64,000 nucleotides of DNA, from assembly GCA_030847615.1 (NCBI GenBank), contig JAUMIR010000005.1:171954596-172018595 (forward strand), read 5' to 3'. Under the pieces are notes generated by a model, which made no database searches, was not told the DNA's origin, and worked only from the letters and a program-made list of their open reading frames with translations. This document shows positions 1-11,259 of the stretch, one piece after another (the first letter of the stretch is position 1; each line of letters opens with the position of its first letter). Position numbers and translations under genes: made by a program. Source of the stretch: Gambelia wislizenii. Its lineage: Eukaryota > Chordata > Lepidosauria > Squamata > Crotaphytidae.

Positions 1-1018
1 AGAGCTCAGTTTTCTTTGCTAACTTGGAGAGGGCAGAGCAATGGGTGCATACTTAGAAAATGCTGGATATTCTAGTCCTTATGACTTTACCAGAACATGT
101 TGTGTATCCTCTTTCTGTAAGTTAGATGTCAACTGAGAAGAAAGCAAGCCAGCCAGCAAAAAAGCATTAAACATCAGCCTCTGCACCTTTCCTTCTGAAA
201 TTTTGCACATCTCTTATCTAGGGATGCTGCTCTAAAATATGCTGTTTTCACACAAATTGACATAAAATAATGGATCTAGAAGGAGTAATGGATCAATCCA
301 GCTCAATAAATTTGAAGATTCCATTTACACAAAAAATACTGCATCTATTCTTCTGAAATATTTCTTAATTATCCTTACTATACAGTATCTCATCTTCATA
401 ACAATTACCTCTCCAAAACAAAGGTGGAATAAGGACTCCCCCCAAAATTCCCAAATGATAAAGACTGGAGGGGGGGGGTCATTTATCTGAAATTTGGAAT
501 ATTTTACCCTCTTAGAAGAATAACGATCCCTGAACATTTCATCTAGTTCTGCCAAGAAAGAAAAATATATTTGCCAGTTCTTATGGGTGGGGAGGGGGAG
601 AATCAAAATGTAATAACATAACAGATACACACACAAACTAGTTCCCATCTTTGTGCCAGGGAGCGCAAATTGAATAAAATTTGCTGTTTTTTTTTTAAAA
701 CTTTCACAAAGTGAAATCCTTGCATATCTATACATGTGAGTATAAATGTTGACAAAATAAGCACATTTTTCTTTGTTCTGATTGTGCTGTGAGAAGAACA
801 AACTGATCTCACTGTTCCTCTTTTCAAAATATTATGCACAAAGCAAATACACAATCACAAATTTACAAGATAGTGTTGTAAAGTACACTGTATATGGGCA
901 TCAGCAGAGTGTATTTTTGCTCTAGCTGATGAGCTATAGAAAAACAGATGAGCTCATTTGGAGTTAGCCAAGTAAAAAAGAATACCCTAATATGCATTCC
1001 CTATGGTGATATCTAATA
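1..1018. other. Intron stretch, nothing recognised
   Basis: AT-rich sequence with short homopolymer runs (for example G-rich at about 469-478). Open frames here on the minus strand have no recognisable domain and look like chance. By position it is taken as intron upstream of the GRM8 exon at 18131. Confidence 0.5.
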
Positions 1019-1355
1019 CAGGTTGAGTATTTCCTTTTCTGAAATGGTTGGGACCAGAAATATTTTGGATTTTTTTCAGATTTTGGAATATTTGCATATA
1101 CATAATGAGATATCTTGGAGATGGGATCCAAATCTAAACACAAAATTCATTTGTGTTTCATATAAACTTTATACCCATAGCCTGAAGGTAATTTTATACA
1201 CAATGTTTTTTATTAATTTTGTGCATAAAACAAAGTTTGTGTACACTGAACCATTCAAAACCAAAGGTGGCAACTATCTCAGCCACCCATGTGGACAATT
1301 TTGGATTTTGGAGCATTTCAGACTTTGGATTTCCAGCTAAGGGATACTCAGCCTC
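1019..1355. mobile_element. TA-flanked Tigger-like MITE
   Basis: The ends are imperfect inverted repeats: the left end reads CAGGTTGAGTATTTCC and the right end, reverse-complemented, reads GAGGCTGAGTATCCC. Both sides are flanked by TA (1017-1018 and 1356-1357), the target duplication of Tc1/mariner/pogo elements. The interior resembles a non-autonomous element I know from amniote genomes, with a block about a sequence 'wider than a transposase scar' and no coding capacity. The open frames across it have no transposase motifs. Family assignment to Tigger is from memory and moderate. Confidence 0.6.
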
Positions 1356-1656
1356 TAGAGGTGGGTGATTAATGGGTGTGTGAAGTGAATCCACACATAA
1401 TTTTCATTTTACACTGAAATATCTGCAGTACCATCATTAGTGAACTAGATAAAACTTTGCCCAGAATCTTAGACAAGGTCTCTCCATGTCCAAGCCTGAG
1501 AAAGCTTTTATAATTTAATTAAGTTAAATTAAATTAAAACTTGTTACATTTTACAGTATAACTCTGAATATTAAATATTCTAGCTCAATAGATAGTTTTG
1601 CTCCATATACATACCAGAACAAAACCCCACAATCATTTCTTCTTTAGAATCCCATT

Positions 1657-2945
1657 ATAGAATCATAGAATTTTAGAGTTGGAAAAAACCACGAGGGCCA
1701 TCCAGTCCAACCCCCTGCCATGCAGGAAATTTTGATCAAAGCATCCCTGACAGATGGCAATCCAGCCTCTGTTTAAAGACCTCCAAGGAAGGAGACCCCA
1801 CCATGCTCCGAGGGAGTGTGTTCCACTGCCGAACAGCTCTTACTGTCAAAAAGTTCCTCCTAATGTTGAGGTGGAATCTCTGTTCCTGGAGCTTGCATCC
1901 ATTGCTCTGTGTTCCAGTCTCTGGAGCAGCAGAAAACAAGCCTGCTCCATCCTCAATGTGACACCCCTTCAAATACTTAAACAGGGCTATCATATTGCTT
2001 CTTAACTGTCTTTTTTCCAGGCTAAACATACCCAGCTCCCTAAGTCTCTTCTCATAAGGCATGGTTTCCAGACCTTTCACCATTTTAGTTGCCCTTCTCT
2101 GGACATGCTCCAATTTGTCAATATCTTTTTTGAATTGTGGTGCCCAGAACTGGACACAGTATTCTAGGTGAGGTCTGATCAAGGCAGAATAGAGTGGCAC
2201 TATTACTTCCCTTGATCTAGACAGTATACTTCTATTGATACAGCCCAAACTCGCATTGGCCTTTTTTAGCTGCCACATCACACTGTTGACTCATGTTCAA
2301 CTTGTGGTCTACGAGGACTCCTAGATCCCTTTTGCACGTAGTCTCGTTCAGCCAGGTCTCTCCCATCCTATATCTATGCATTTCATTTTTCTGCCCTAAG
2401 TGCAATACTTTACATTTCTCTGTATTGAATTTCATTTTGTTAGCTTTGGCCCAGCTTTTCAGTCTATCCAGGTCATTCTGAATTTTGATTCTGTCCTCTA
2501 GGGTATTAGCTATTCCTCCTAATTTGGTGTCATCTGCAAATTTGATAAATATGCCCCTAATTCCCTCATCTAAGTCATTGATAAAGATGTTGAATAGCAC
2601 TGGGCCCAGGACAGAACCCTGTGGCACCCCACTGGTCACATATTTCCAAGACGAAGAGGAGCCACTGCTGAGCACCCTTTGGGTTCAGCCGGTCAACCAA
2701 TTACAAATCCATTGAACAGTTAACTTATCTAGCCCACATTTCACAAGTTTTTTTGCAAGAATGTCATGGGGAACCTTGTCAAAGGCCTTACTGAAATCAA
2801 GGTATGTGATGTCCACAGCATTCCCTTCATCAACCAAGCTGGTAACTTTATCAAAAAAAGAGATCAGATTAGTCTGGCATGACTTGTTTCTCTGAAACCC
2901 ATGTTGACTTTTTGTGATTATATATAACCAATTTTTAAATGGCCC
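1657..2945 (-). mobile_element. CR1 LINE, 5'-truncated, RT pseudogene
   Basis: Read on the minus strand, this is the 3' part of a CR1 ORF2. Near 2790-2820 the translation gives the RT motif YLDFSKAFDKVPH; after an in-frame stop near 2690 it continues with GVPQGSVLGPVLFNIFINDL and the catalytic FADDTKLGG (about 2535-2625). A frameshift near 2235-2280 leads into the C-terminal part, which ends WNTLPRSMVGSPSLEVFKQR and then HLSGML with a stop at 1736. The 3' end shows the ATTCTATGATTCTA-type CR1 repeat at about 1657-1675. The stop and frameshift make it dead; the missing 5' end is the usual result of incomplete reverse transcription. Confidence 0.93.
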
Positions 2946-3619
2946 ATCACCTACTATTTTGCAATGTCTAGACTAGATGTAACCAAAGCATGTGTGAGTG
3001 TGGCAAGATCTGTCTTGTCTTGAAAATGGTGCACCAACACAAGCTTTGCAAAAGCACCCTCTGAATTGGGAGAGGGGGTACACCAGCACTACCACCTCAC
3101 TATCTAAGCTCACAGTTGGATACAGGAACACTCACAGACTATGATTCTTCCCCAGACAGTAAAGCTCAGAGAATTCCATCAATTGCATAAGATGGAAAAG
3201 TGTGATAGCTAAATATCAGTTCTCTGTTAATGTCAATGGATCTCAAGTGCCTGGGCAACCTCTCCCAGTTTCATGTAGATCAGGAGTGGGCAAGTGTGGG
3301 CTTCAGAAGACTGGCAAGATTTTTCTTTCATTTCTGGCCCATTTCTAGCTTGGCCTGCAGTGAATTCTGAGAGAGCAAAACCTGGCCCATAAACCATCTG
3401 AAGTTGTCCAACCCTGATGTGACAATGGTGGCCCTAACTTTCTCATCATTTGAGGAAAGAGAAGAACTATTGCTATTGGCCCTATCTTTGCAGCCACCTA
3501 AACATAGAGTCAGTAGGTCCCCACCCACTGCACATATGCCTGACTTACCCACACTGCACATGGTGCACATCCCTGCACATGACTTATCACCACCACTCAT
3601 CATCCTCATCTCTGCCCCA

Positions 3620-3657
<38 letters not shown>

Positions 3658-4672
3658 TAGCCTGATCCTTCCAATTGTGGAAAGAATCATGCTATAAAGT
3701 TGTTTCATAACAGGCTGCTATGAGTGGCTGGTACTGGATGAAAGGCAGGGAGAATATGCTACAAATATGGTGGAGCCATTCATGCAGGAAAAAGACAGAA
3801 TGTAGCATCAAGATACAACATGGCAGCAAGATAAGAACTGCAGGTGCTGGGAAGGAAGAGGGTTAGATGTGGTGCAGGAGCACGAGTGTAGTGGGAGGAG
3901 TGCCACAGTTCACCACTCTTCACCTACTGAGGTAGCCCCATCTCTCAAGCCTAAAAATAAGGCTGGCCAAAAATGCTGGCAAGATGTACCCTTGCACTTT
4001 TTTACAGTCAGAGTGATATGAACTCTCCATTTCTCTATTTTATAAATTGATATGGCCTTGACTCATATGTGTGCCACTGCATTACTTGAATTTGTCCAAT
4101 ATAAGCAACTATATGTAGTAATCTCTATGTTCTAATGAACTCTATTTTCCCTCTATAGTGCTTAATTAGTTTTCCCCACCAAAATATGTGAAGATTACTA
4201 ATATTTGTGAATGGTGCCTTTATTGAATGCCTCTCAAGGACATTTAAGTTAAATTTAATAAAAAATTGCAAAAAAGAAGGCGTAGCATGTGACTTTTTGT
4301 TGTTTTGGGGCCTGAGCATAGTATTGACAATGGGAAAATAAGCAGTTCCTAAACAATAATGAAACCTTTGTTTTAAGACAAATTGACTTTAAAGAAAAAT
4401 ATATTCATGGTACTTCTTTCCCCCATTCCTTTTTAAAGATCTTAAAAGCCTCATCACAATGTTGCCTGAACAACAGTCCATCTTATGAAAGAACCATTGT
4501 GAAATATGATCTTAACAATGGCAACTTGGAGTACAAGGAGGCTTAAGAATTATAACATTCAAAAAGAACGTAATAAATAAACAAGGAGCACTGCTAAGAA
4601 CAGAAATCTAATAGTACTACTACTACCCCTTTTTTTCTGAAATGTTTATATGCTTAATTAAATACATACAAT
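2946..4672. other. Intron stretch with one (TA)n tract
   Basis: Apart from the dinucleotide run listed separately I see no gene, exon or named repeat. Small open frames across 3328-3708 run through the (TA)n tract as YIYIYI repeats and are not genes. Confidence 0.45.
3622..3655. repeat. (TA)n microsatellite
   Basis: About 17 uninterrupted TA units. It creates the artificial IYIY runs in the reading frames on both strands. Confidence 0.97.
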
Positions 4673-5387
4673 GAGAGCCAGCATGGTGTAGTAGTGTCAT
4701 GTAGAAGCTTCTTCAGACTCAGAAACCAGCTGCTTCAGAGTTAAACAGTAAGCTTTATTGGTAAAGTAATCTAAAGAGTTCACACTATAATGTTTGTTGT
4801 TCTGAATGAAAAGTATTTACATATCCAAGAAGAAAAAGTATTTACTAATCTATAGATCTGGCAGGCTAAACAATCATCGGCTATCCATCATCCCCATTCC
4901 CCTTTCACATGGAGAGTAGGCACCACCCCAGATTCCCACAGCCATGCTGCAGATGTATGGTTTAATCCGTCTGTCTGAGACATATATCTTTCCTTTCCAT
5001 ATACTCACCCTATCCTCCCTTGTCTCCAAGCACAATACAACTTGTTACAAGTACAGAAAAATGCAAACATCAAACAAAAGTACAGAAATAGCCATCACAC
5101 TATTTTTTTCAGAAAATTGGCAGGAGAAGGTCACATCCAGGACTGATTCTGACAAGTAGTTTGAGTGTTGGACTAGGACACTGGGAGACCAGGGTATGAA
5201 TCTCCACTCATCCATAGAAACCTATTGGGTGACAGTGAGCAAGGCATATTTTCTCAGCCTCAGAAGAAGGCAATGGCAAACCACCTCTGAACAAATTCTG
5301 CCAAGAAAAGCCTCTGATGTGTTCTGCTTATAGTTGCCATAACTCAGAAATGACTTGAAGTCACACAACAGCAACAACAACAACAAC
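4673..5387 (+). mobile_element. Sauria-type SINE split by an LTR insertion
   Basis: The head at 4673-4694 (GAGAGCCAGCATGGTGTAGT) carries a tRNA-like A box. The SINE resumes at 5155 with the TTGGACTAGGA block, a degraded B box (about 5195-5205), the CCTCAGAAGAAGGCAATGGC body and a Bov-B-like 3' tail (GCCATAACTCAGAAATGACTT) ending in (CAA)n at 5387. When the inserted 460 bp and one copy of the 5-bp duplication are disregarded, the two halves join without loss. Transcription would have been by RNA polymerase III, with mobilisation by a Bov-B/RTE LINE. Confidence 0.9.
4695..5154 (-). mobile_element. Solo LTR of an endogenous retrovirus-like element
   Basis: The 460-bp insert begins TGTCA and ends TGACA, the short inverted terminal repeat expected of an LTR. 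It is flanked by an exact 5-bp direct repeat AGTAG (4690-4694 and 5155-5159). On the minus strand an AATAAA signal lies near 4757, some 60 bp before the LTR 3' end, which sets the orientation. There is no internal retroviral region, primer-binding site or second LTR, so this is a solo LTR left by recombination. The inserted-into SINE is the older element. Confidence 0.82.
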
Positions 5388-5626
5388 GTACATAAAATAG
5401 AACTGTACATATTTACTCAGAATCAACGATATCTAAGATAAATAGGGTTTACTCCCAGTTGAGTATAAGATTCTGAGTACAGGATTCTGACTACAGGATA
5501 CTTTCTGGGCCTTTCTTTTCCCAAATAACAAATATAGATGGTAATTTTCTTACATATTAGTGCTTTTTTTGTGAGTCTAAGAGTAACAGAATTACATGCA
5601 CATATACTTTATAAATGCAATATTAT

Positions 5627-6305
5627 TTACCGTATATTGCTGCATACAAGACTACTTTTTAATACTTGAAAATCTCCTAAAAAGTGGGGGGGGGTCTTAT
5701 ACCCCAGTAATCATACTCCCCTGCTGTGAGAATGATTGAAGTGTAAAATGGCCTGGGCAGTTTTCCCAGCAGATCCTTCCTCCTGCTGTGAGAATGACTA
5801 CTTTGCCTTTGAAGAGTTAAATGGCCCCCCATTTAGCTCAGGAGAGTCAAAATAATGTTTCTTTTCAGGACAAGTTAGCCTAAAATTAGAATTTCTGGAT
5901 TCAGATTTATCATTCTGCATCAAGTTTTGTCTATGGTGAAATTCTCTTGTCTACCACTGTGGCTCTAAAATCATTAATGTGCTCAGTCATTAATGTGCTC
6001 ATTCAAAAATTTGGGATTTGATAGCTTCATATTAACCAATTTACAGTATTAATGCAACCTTACTTTCCAAAGATTGAACACCACAGAGATTTTTCAAAGT
6101 ATCCCATGCTTTTTTAGCTGTTCTCAGTCCTTTAATTTCACAGACTATTCCATCATCTATAGCCACTGAGCTGGCTGGCTGGTGGGGGACAGACTTTCCA
6201 GCCAGGTGGCTGGCTTGGGGGGGGGCAAACTCTATATTTTAACTTAAAAATGGGGGGGGGTCGTCTTTTGCACCCAGTCGTCTTATACGCCGGAATATAC
6301 GGTAA
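5627..6305. mobile_element. MITE with TACCGTATAT inverted termini
   Basis: The left end TTACCGTATATTGCTGCATA and the right end, reverse-complemented as TTACCGTATATTCCGGCGTA, form an inverted repeat of about 24 bp followed by AAGAC. Each end continues into a G-run (5685-5694; 6194-6201 and 6252-6260) next to a GTCTTATAC or GTCGTCTT motif. The interior has a direct repeat CTGCTGTGAGAATGA (about 5724 and 5783) and non-repeat-like sequence at 5880-6150 that may be captured DNA. It has no coding capacity. The superfamily is not decided. Confidence 0.75.
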
Positions 6306-7240
6306 TCCATGTGTTGAATTGGAAGAAGACAATAGCCATTACCAGAAAGACTGTTGAAAAAGCCAGTTTATCAGAATCAATATTCAGTCAGTAGGCCCAC
6401 TATCAGGTAGTGGGCGAGGGAGCATTTTTTTTAGCAAATTTAGCAAATACAGCAATGAAACTGACTGTCATTCGAGATTCTTGGCAGTTTTTATTTCTGG
6501 CACTGCTTGCATTCTGATGGATTGGTTGCCCTTGACTTGTTTCCCATCTACCGCCTCCATTAAATATTTGTAATTTTGACATGTATCTACACTGTGTCTC
6601 TTGAGAAATAAAGGCTGTATTGTACATAGAATCCAATGATCTCCTTTAGATTCATAATTCATTGTGTTTATTTAAATAGATGTGGTTTCCACCTAATTTG
6701 TGAAATCCTCTGGACAAAATGCACTGTACATTTCTAGAACATAGCATCTAAAATAAATATTTCCCTCAAAGGCATGACTCTGTTGTTGCTTCGTTCAAGA
6801 GTGGGAGGCTGTAGCACTGTGATAGAAACTTTGTATTCAGAAGGTCCCAGGTATACTTCCTGGAATCTTCAGGCAGAGCTAGGAAAGGATTCTGACTAGA
6901 ATAGCTGTTCTTTGAGAGATAGTAAGGCAGACTGACAAATAAAGCAAATTCCTACCATTCTTGGGGTAGGTAGAGAGAACTATGTCAGCTTCATTTATTT
7001 CTAGGCAAGTAAACCTTTGTTTACTTTCTTCTTGCATGCAAGAATGAGGTATTTTAATTTTTTCTACTCCTTTGGAGAAAAACCAAGAGCTTTGTTTTTA
7101 CATTTGTTTTTACATTTGTTTGTTTTTACATTTGGATGATTTTTTAAAACATGTTAGGACTATCATGCTTGCAGGGTTTTTTGGCACGAAATTTGTGGGT
7201 TTTCTATATTTTCTTTCAAAATGGTCTTCCAGGAAACCAG
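6306..7240. other. Intron stretch, nothing recognised
   Basis: No coding region, RNA gene or named repeat is apparent. Frames of 64-77 codons at 6403-6662 on the minus strand have no domain and look random. Confidence 0.45.
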
Positions 7241-7241
7241 T

Positions 7242-7740
7242 AATAATAATAATAATAATAATAATAATGTTTATTTATAACACTCTTTTCACCAAAGAGT
7301 GGAACATCAAACATACATAACCAAAACAAAACAATAAAACACAACATACTAAAATACTAAAAGACTATGCTAATATACTAAAAACAAAATCCTCATGTCG
7401 CTACCCATCTTGGCCACCTTAGGCACACTCAGTGGCTTAATCCAGAGAATCAAAGAGGAAGGTCTTTAGCCTTTTACAACAGTGAGTAAGACCCTCCTCC
7501 AGCCGGATGTGCAAAGGAAGACCTTTCCACAAATGTCGAGACAGGTCCTGAAAGGCTCACAGCCTTGACAGAGCCATACACGTTGGTGGAACTGCTAATA
7601 ATCCTTTGTCTAAAGATCTTAAATTCCTAGATGGTACATACCATGCTAACTGAGCTGCCAGATATTGGGGGTGGTTAAAACGCAGGACCTTAAATATGAA
7701 GACCAAAAGCTTGTAGTGAGCCCTAGCCCTGATTTTATTT
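7242..7740 (-). mobile_element. L2-clade LINE 3' end with (TAA)n tail
   Basis: Conceptual translation of the minus strand from about 7735 down gives an L2-like RT C-terminus: AHYKLLVFIFKVLRF, then PQYLAAQLAWYVPSR, then LWKGLPLHIRLEEGL near 7480-7530. The element ends in a (TAA)n tract at 7242-7268, read as (ATT)n on the element strand, which is the 3' tail of the insertion. It has no intact ORF. It is related in structure to the element at 48083-48625 but clearly a different subfamily. Confidence 0.7.
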
Positions 7741-9062
7741 TATGAAAAATATTTATCTGTTTTATGCAAAAAGCCCCATTGTTTTCTTTGGAAAGATGGG
7801 AAAATGCAATGTTTTTTGCACAAACAAAATTTTTGCAAATAATTTTTTTTTTGAAAATATACAAAATACATTTTAAAAAACCTTTTTCGTGGACTATCTT
7901 GAGACACTTTTCTCATGTAGTGCAAGAAAAGGTAACCCTACCCCACCCATACTTGAATATCTTAAACCTCAAATTCTTACCATCCCACATACTGTATGAA
8001 TAAAGTTGTATGTATTGCTACACTCTTCAGAAATGAACATTTTCTCCCATTTTTACCAGCCAGATTCAGTAGGATACAGCTATTCCCAGCATGAAAAGAA
8101 CCATATTATATCTGCTGTATAGAAATTAAAGGTGAATATACAGAGGCTCAAACCTAAACTTTTAAGAATTAAACACTCAAAGCTCTGGATCAAGGTGGAT
8201 GGATTTATCAGTTTTAGTTTTTCCTACTTATGGGTTTTCCCAAAGCCACTGCCACCTTCACATTTTTGTCTATCCCAGATGTGATTGAATATGTAGATTG
8301 TGTGGGTTTTTTAATTATTATTTTAAAAATGAACTGAAGTAAAGGACACACGCATCCCTATACTGTAAGTCAGAATACAGCATATTCTTTATTGAGTGGG
8401 CATTCTTGAAGCAGAACTGTATAAAATCTCTTGAGGCTAGAAGTGAGAGTGGCATGTAATTGTTGATCACAATCCACAGTGTAGTCTGAAGGCATAAGAT
8501 GCAGCCACCATGGTAAATCTCTGTAGCTCTAAGTCTCATTCATACCTGGATGAAAGGCTGCTTAGACACCCTGGCTGGATGCATCCTGAAGCATCTTGAG
8601 TTTCTCTTCTGATCAACAGGTCATTTCTCCAAAACATTTCTGGTGCTAGAAAGGAAAAAGTCAATCTTTGCCAATTTCCCTTTCCTCTTCAACTCAGAGA
8701 GCTATCTCCTCCATTGTTCCAGAGGGTTTTCAAGCATATTGGGAGGGGGGAATTTTTGGCAGGGAGATTCTGTGAATTGTAGTGTTTGTTTTTTGTACTT
8801 TGTGTCTGTGGACCACATTATCAATCAATTTGATGGTTGCATTGCACAGAGGCCCAGAAAATGAATGAGCTTAACATGTTAAACCTATGCCCTAGTTCAT
8901 AAAACAACTGATTAGTGTTGCCTTGAAGATCAAGCAGTACACTTACCTCAAAAGATTTGTCTTGATCCACTCATTCTTTGTATTAAATGGCACAGAGTAT
9001 GTGTTTTATGTTTGGTTTGGGAGTTTCCAGGGATGTAAATTAAGCAAATTAAAAAGCAAAGC
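7741..9062. other. Intron stretch; weak degenerate repeat near 7740-7900
   Basis: Sequence at about 7740-7900 contains the TGCAAAA/TTTTGCACAAA words that recur in the degenerate minisatellite at 44810-45590. The rest shows no gene or recognised element. Confidence 0.4.
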
Positions 9063-9066
9063 AAAT

Positions 9067-9103
9067 ATGATGATGATGAAGATGAGGAGGAGGAGGAGGA
9101 GGA
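9067..9103. repeat. (GAT)n/(GAG)n purine-rich tract
   Basis: ATGATGATGATGAAGATG runs into seven or so GAG units. A simple-sequence tract with no coding meaning. Confidence 0.9.
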
Positions 9104-9159
9104 TGCATTTTCAAACAATAAGAAAGGAGTTTATCACACAGGTCCCTGGAAATTATGTC

Positions 9160-9232
9160 TGTTCCACTACCCCCACCCACCCACCCCACTCCCACCCCAT
9201 CCTCCCCTCTCCCGCCTCACTCCCATCCCTGT
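9160..9232. repeat. C-rich simple tract (CCCACC)n
   Basis: Imperfect CCCAC and CCCTC units on the plus strand. This is a low-complexity region just before the inverted-repeat element at 9236. Confidence 0.85.
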
Positions 9233-9235
9233 AAC

Positions 9236-9760
9236 ACTAAAAAAAAGAAAAAAAACTTTTCAAATTCCTACCTTTTATTGGAAGTGAAACGGCTTCCCCT
9301 CCCCTAGGCTTCACTGCAGTAAATACAGCTGTTGTAAAGCTGCTTTTACTGCAGTGAAGCCAAATCCCACTTGTTCTCATGAGAGAATGATAGCGCAGGA
9401 AATTTAAAAATAAAACCCCAACCAAACATCAAAAAATAAAACAAAGCTCCAAAACAGATAAAGAAAAGCCCAAGTAACCCAGGGAGAGGGGAAGGGTGAC
9501 ACTTTCCTGGCTGTCCCGATTGAACCCGGAAGTCTTCAGCATGGACCTCCTGCTGATGTCACGTCACAATGTCATCTCCCCATCATAACGGGTCCTCTGT
9601 TCACTCGCCCATCATTCTGTTATTATAACGGAATGGGCTTCTTATTCATGGCTTAAGCGTGAATAAGAGGAAGCAGGGAAGGGACAGGAGCAGAACAGGA
9701 GCATCACAGGAGAGGGACGTCGTCATCTAAAAGGTAAGCCTTTTAGCGATCTCCTGTCAT
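9236..9760 (-). mobile_element. Unclassified inverted-repeat element U, copy 1
   Basis: Reverse-complemented, this stretch is collinear with 58000-58640. Shared blocks in order are a TTTTAGATGACG end, GGCTTAAGCC-type centre of a small hairpin (about 9640-9670), the CATTCTGTTA/TAACGGAATG hairpin, CCCGTTATG, AAATTTC, CTCATGAGA and TGGGATT. The interior is rich in CpG compared with the surrounding intron. No protein is encoded. The TTTCAGATGACG-type end resembles the arms of the 330-bp foldbacks described below, so the two may be related. Confidence 0.55.
9307..9361. repeat. Perfect 17-bp inverted repeat
   Basis: GGCTTCACTGCAGTAAA at 9307-9323 is the exact reverse complement of 9345-9361, with a 21-base loop. 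It would form a stable hairpin. It sits inside element U copy 1. Confidence 0.9.
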
Positions 9761-10084
9761 TCCTGTCCTGGGATGTTTTCAGCGTGTGATAATCTCCAAA
9801 GTCGATAGCCAAGAACATTGTGGCTAACTTGTCCCAAAACAATTTTGGAATGATTTCTAAGCAGTTTTTTCAGATTCAGTTCTCTAAACATATCATAACT
9901 AAAATAATTAAAACAGAAAGAGAACAATGGGGAGTTTTGTTTGCATCTAGGTCTGCTCAAAGTGACAGAAATTCTGAAATAAAAGAAACCTGCAACAAAA
10001 TGTATAGAAAGAGAACAAAATAATTTTTTTTGCGCAGACTCCAGGCAGATCCCATTTCTACAAAACTGGCATTGTTCTGTGAGA

Positions 10085-10886
10085 ACTGGGTGTGATGACA
10101 ATTAAAGCTGAAGCTCTTAGATTAGGCCTGCTTTTTTGGTTAAAAATTATTTTCAAGCAGGTATCAGAATTTCTTCTGATGCTTTTGGAAGAGATGTGTC
10201 CAAACTCATGCAAGCATAAAATGCAGTAGGTGGCCATGAATCTGGGTTTTTCTGTCTCTTCTTTTGACCCAAGGTTTTGATACAGCTGAAGTATTAATGC
10301 TCCAAAGGCTTAAAGATACTGAGACGCAATCACAGGCAACTGAGACCAAGTCCTGCCAATTCAATAAGTATTATGCCTCCTTTATTCCATTGTATTTATC
10401 TTTCCCAAAATACGTGGTAAATCTACCAAATATTAAAATGAGGGTAGCTTTCACACAGGCAACACTAAATATTCTCCCACTGGCAGACTGGATGGGTTGG
10501 CGTAAAGGGGTTTCTAAGAAGGGCAGAGTATGTGGTTGTAATTCCGTGTCAATAGAAAATATAACTCATCTACTGCTGGAATGCTCCTTTTGCAACGATC
10601 TTAGAAACAACTACATTTATCCATTGTTAAGACCAATGAAGGGAAGGTCGTCTATTGTAAAGGTTTTTTGTCTGTTGTCAGATATAGAGAAGTATATATT
10701 TTTTAGAACATCTAAATTTTTTGTAAAGGCTCGACAAATACGTACTATAAAGTTTAAAGAGGATACGGGAAATGATTTAACCCTTAAAGGTTAACTAGTA
10801 GAAATTTAATTGTTTAGTCTCCTTTTCCCTTTTTTTAATTTGAGTATAATGGCTGTTCGTTAAAACACAATAAACTTGAACTTGAA
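10085..10886 (+). mobile_element. LINE ORF2 3' end with C-terminal CCHC knuckle
   Basis: The open frame 10264-10794 encodes 176 residues. It contains VCGCNSVSIENITHLLLECS, a Cys-X-Cys ... His-X4-Cys arrangement like the zinc knuckle at the C-terminus of several non-LTR ORF2 proteins, followed by a basic, hydrophobic tail. Frames just upstream (from about 10085) give a further LINE-like EALRLGLLFWLKIIFK. The unit ends in CAATAAACTTGAACTTGAAC at about 10867-10886, a polyadenylation signal plus short tandem tail. The 5' part is missing. The clade is uncertain (R1/L1/CR1-like). Confidence 0.6.
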
Positions 10887-10967
10887 CTAAATATTCAGTG
10901 AGATGATAGTTACAACTAAACTGTGAGCCAAACAACCAAATTAAGAGCCAAAGAATTAGTCAGAAGA

Positions 10968-11259
10968 CATTTTCAGACATGTCTTACCGCGCTACAAGCT
11001 TCCAGGAGAGCTTCAGCGCTGCCATGCAGCAGGGACTCCATTTCGGACAACGCTGTCCCTCTGGTGAAATCGTCTGTGTCACAGATTTCACGAAAGTTGT
11101 CCATGAATAAAATATTGCGCAGCCAGCTCCAATCCTACATGGAAGTGACAGAGACGATTTCGCCAGAGGGACAGCATCGTCTGAAATGGAGTCTCTGCCA
11201 TGCGGCAGTGCCGAAGCTCTCCCGGAAGCTTGTAGCACGGTAAGACGTGTCTGAAAATG
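10968..11259. mobile_element. Foldback element FB1 (partly deleted left arm)
   Basis: The outer arms CATTTTCAGACATGTCTTAC and the right-end complement pair over more than 100 bp. The shared FB loop (CACGAAAGTTGTCCATG at about 11089-11105) lies off centre, because the inner part of the left arm is missing between about 11082 and 11088 while the right arm keeps the AATATTGCGCAGCC block. The ORFs on both strands across it (10923-11243 and 10984-11238) resemble each other only because the DNA is an inverted repeat. Confidence 0.85.

Noticed and set aside
3600..3665. Membrane-like IYIYIYIY peptides
   Set aside because: They are translations of the (TA)n microsatellite.
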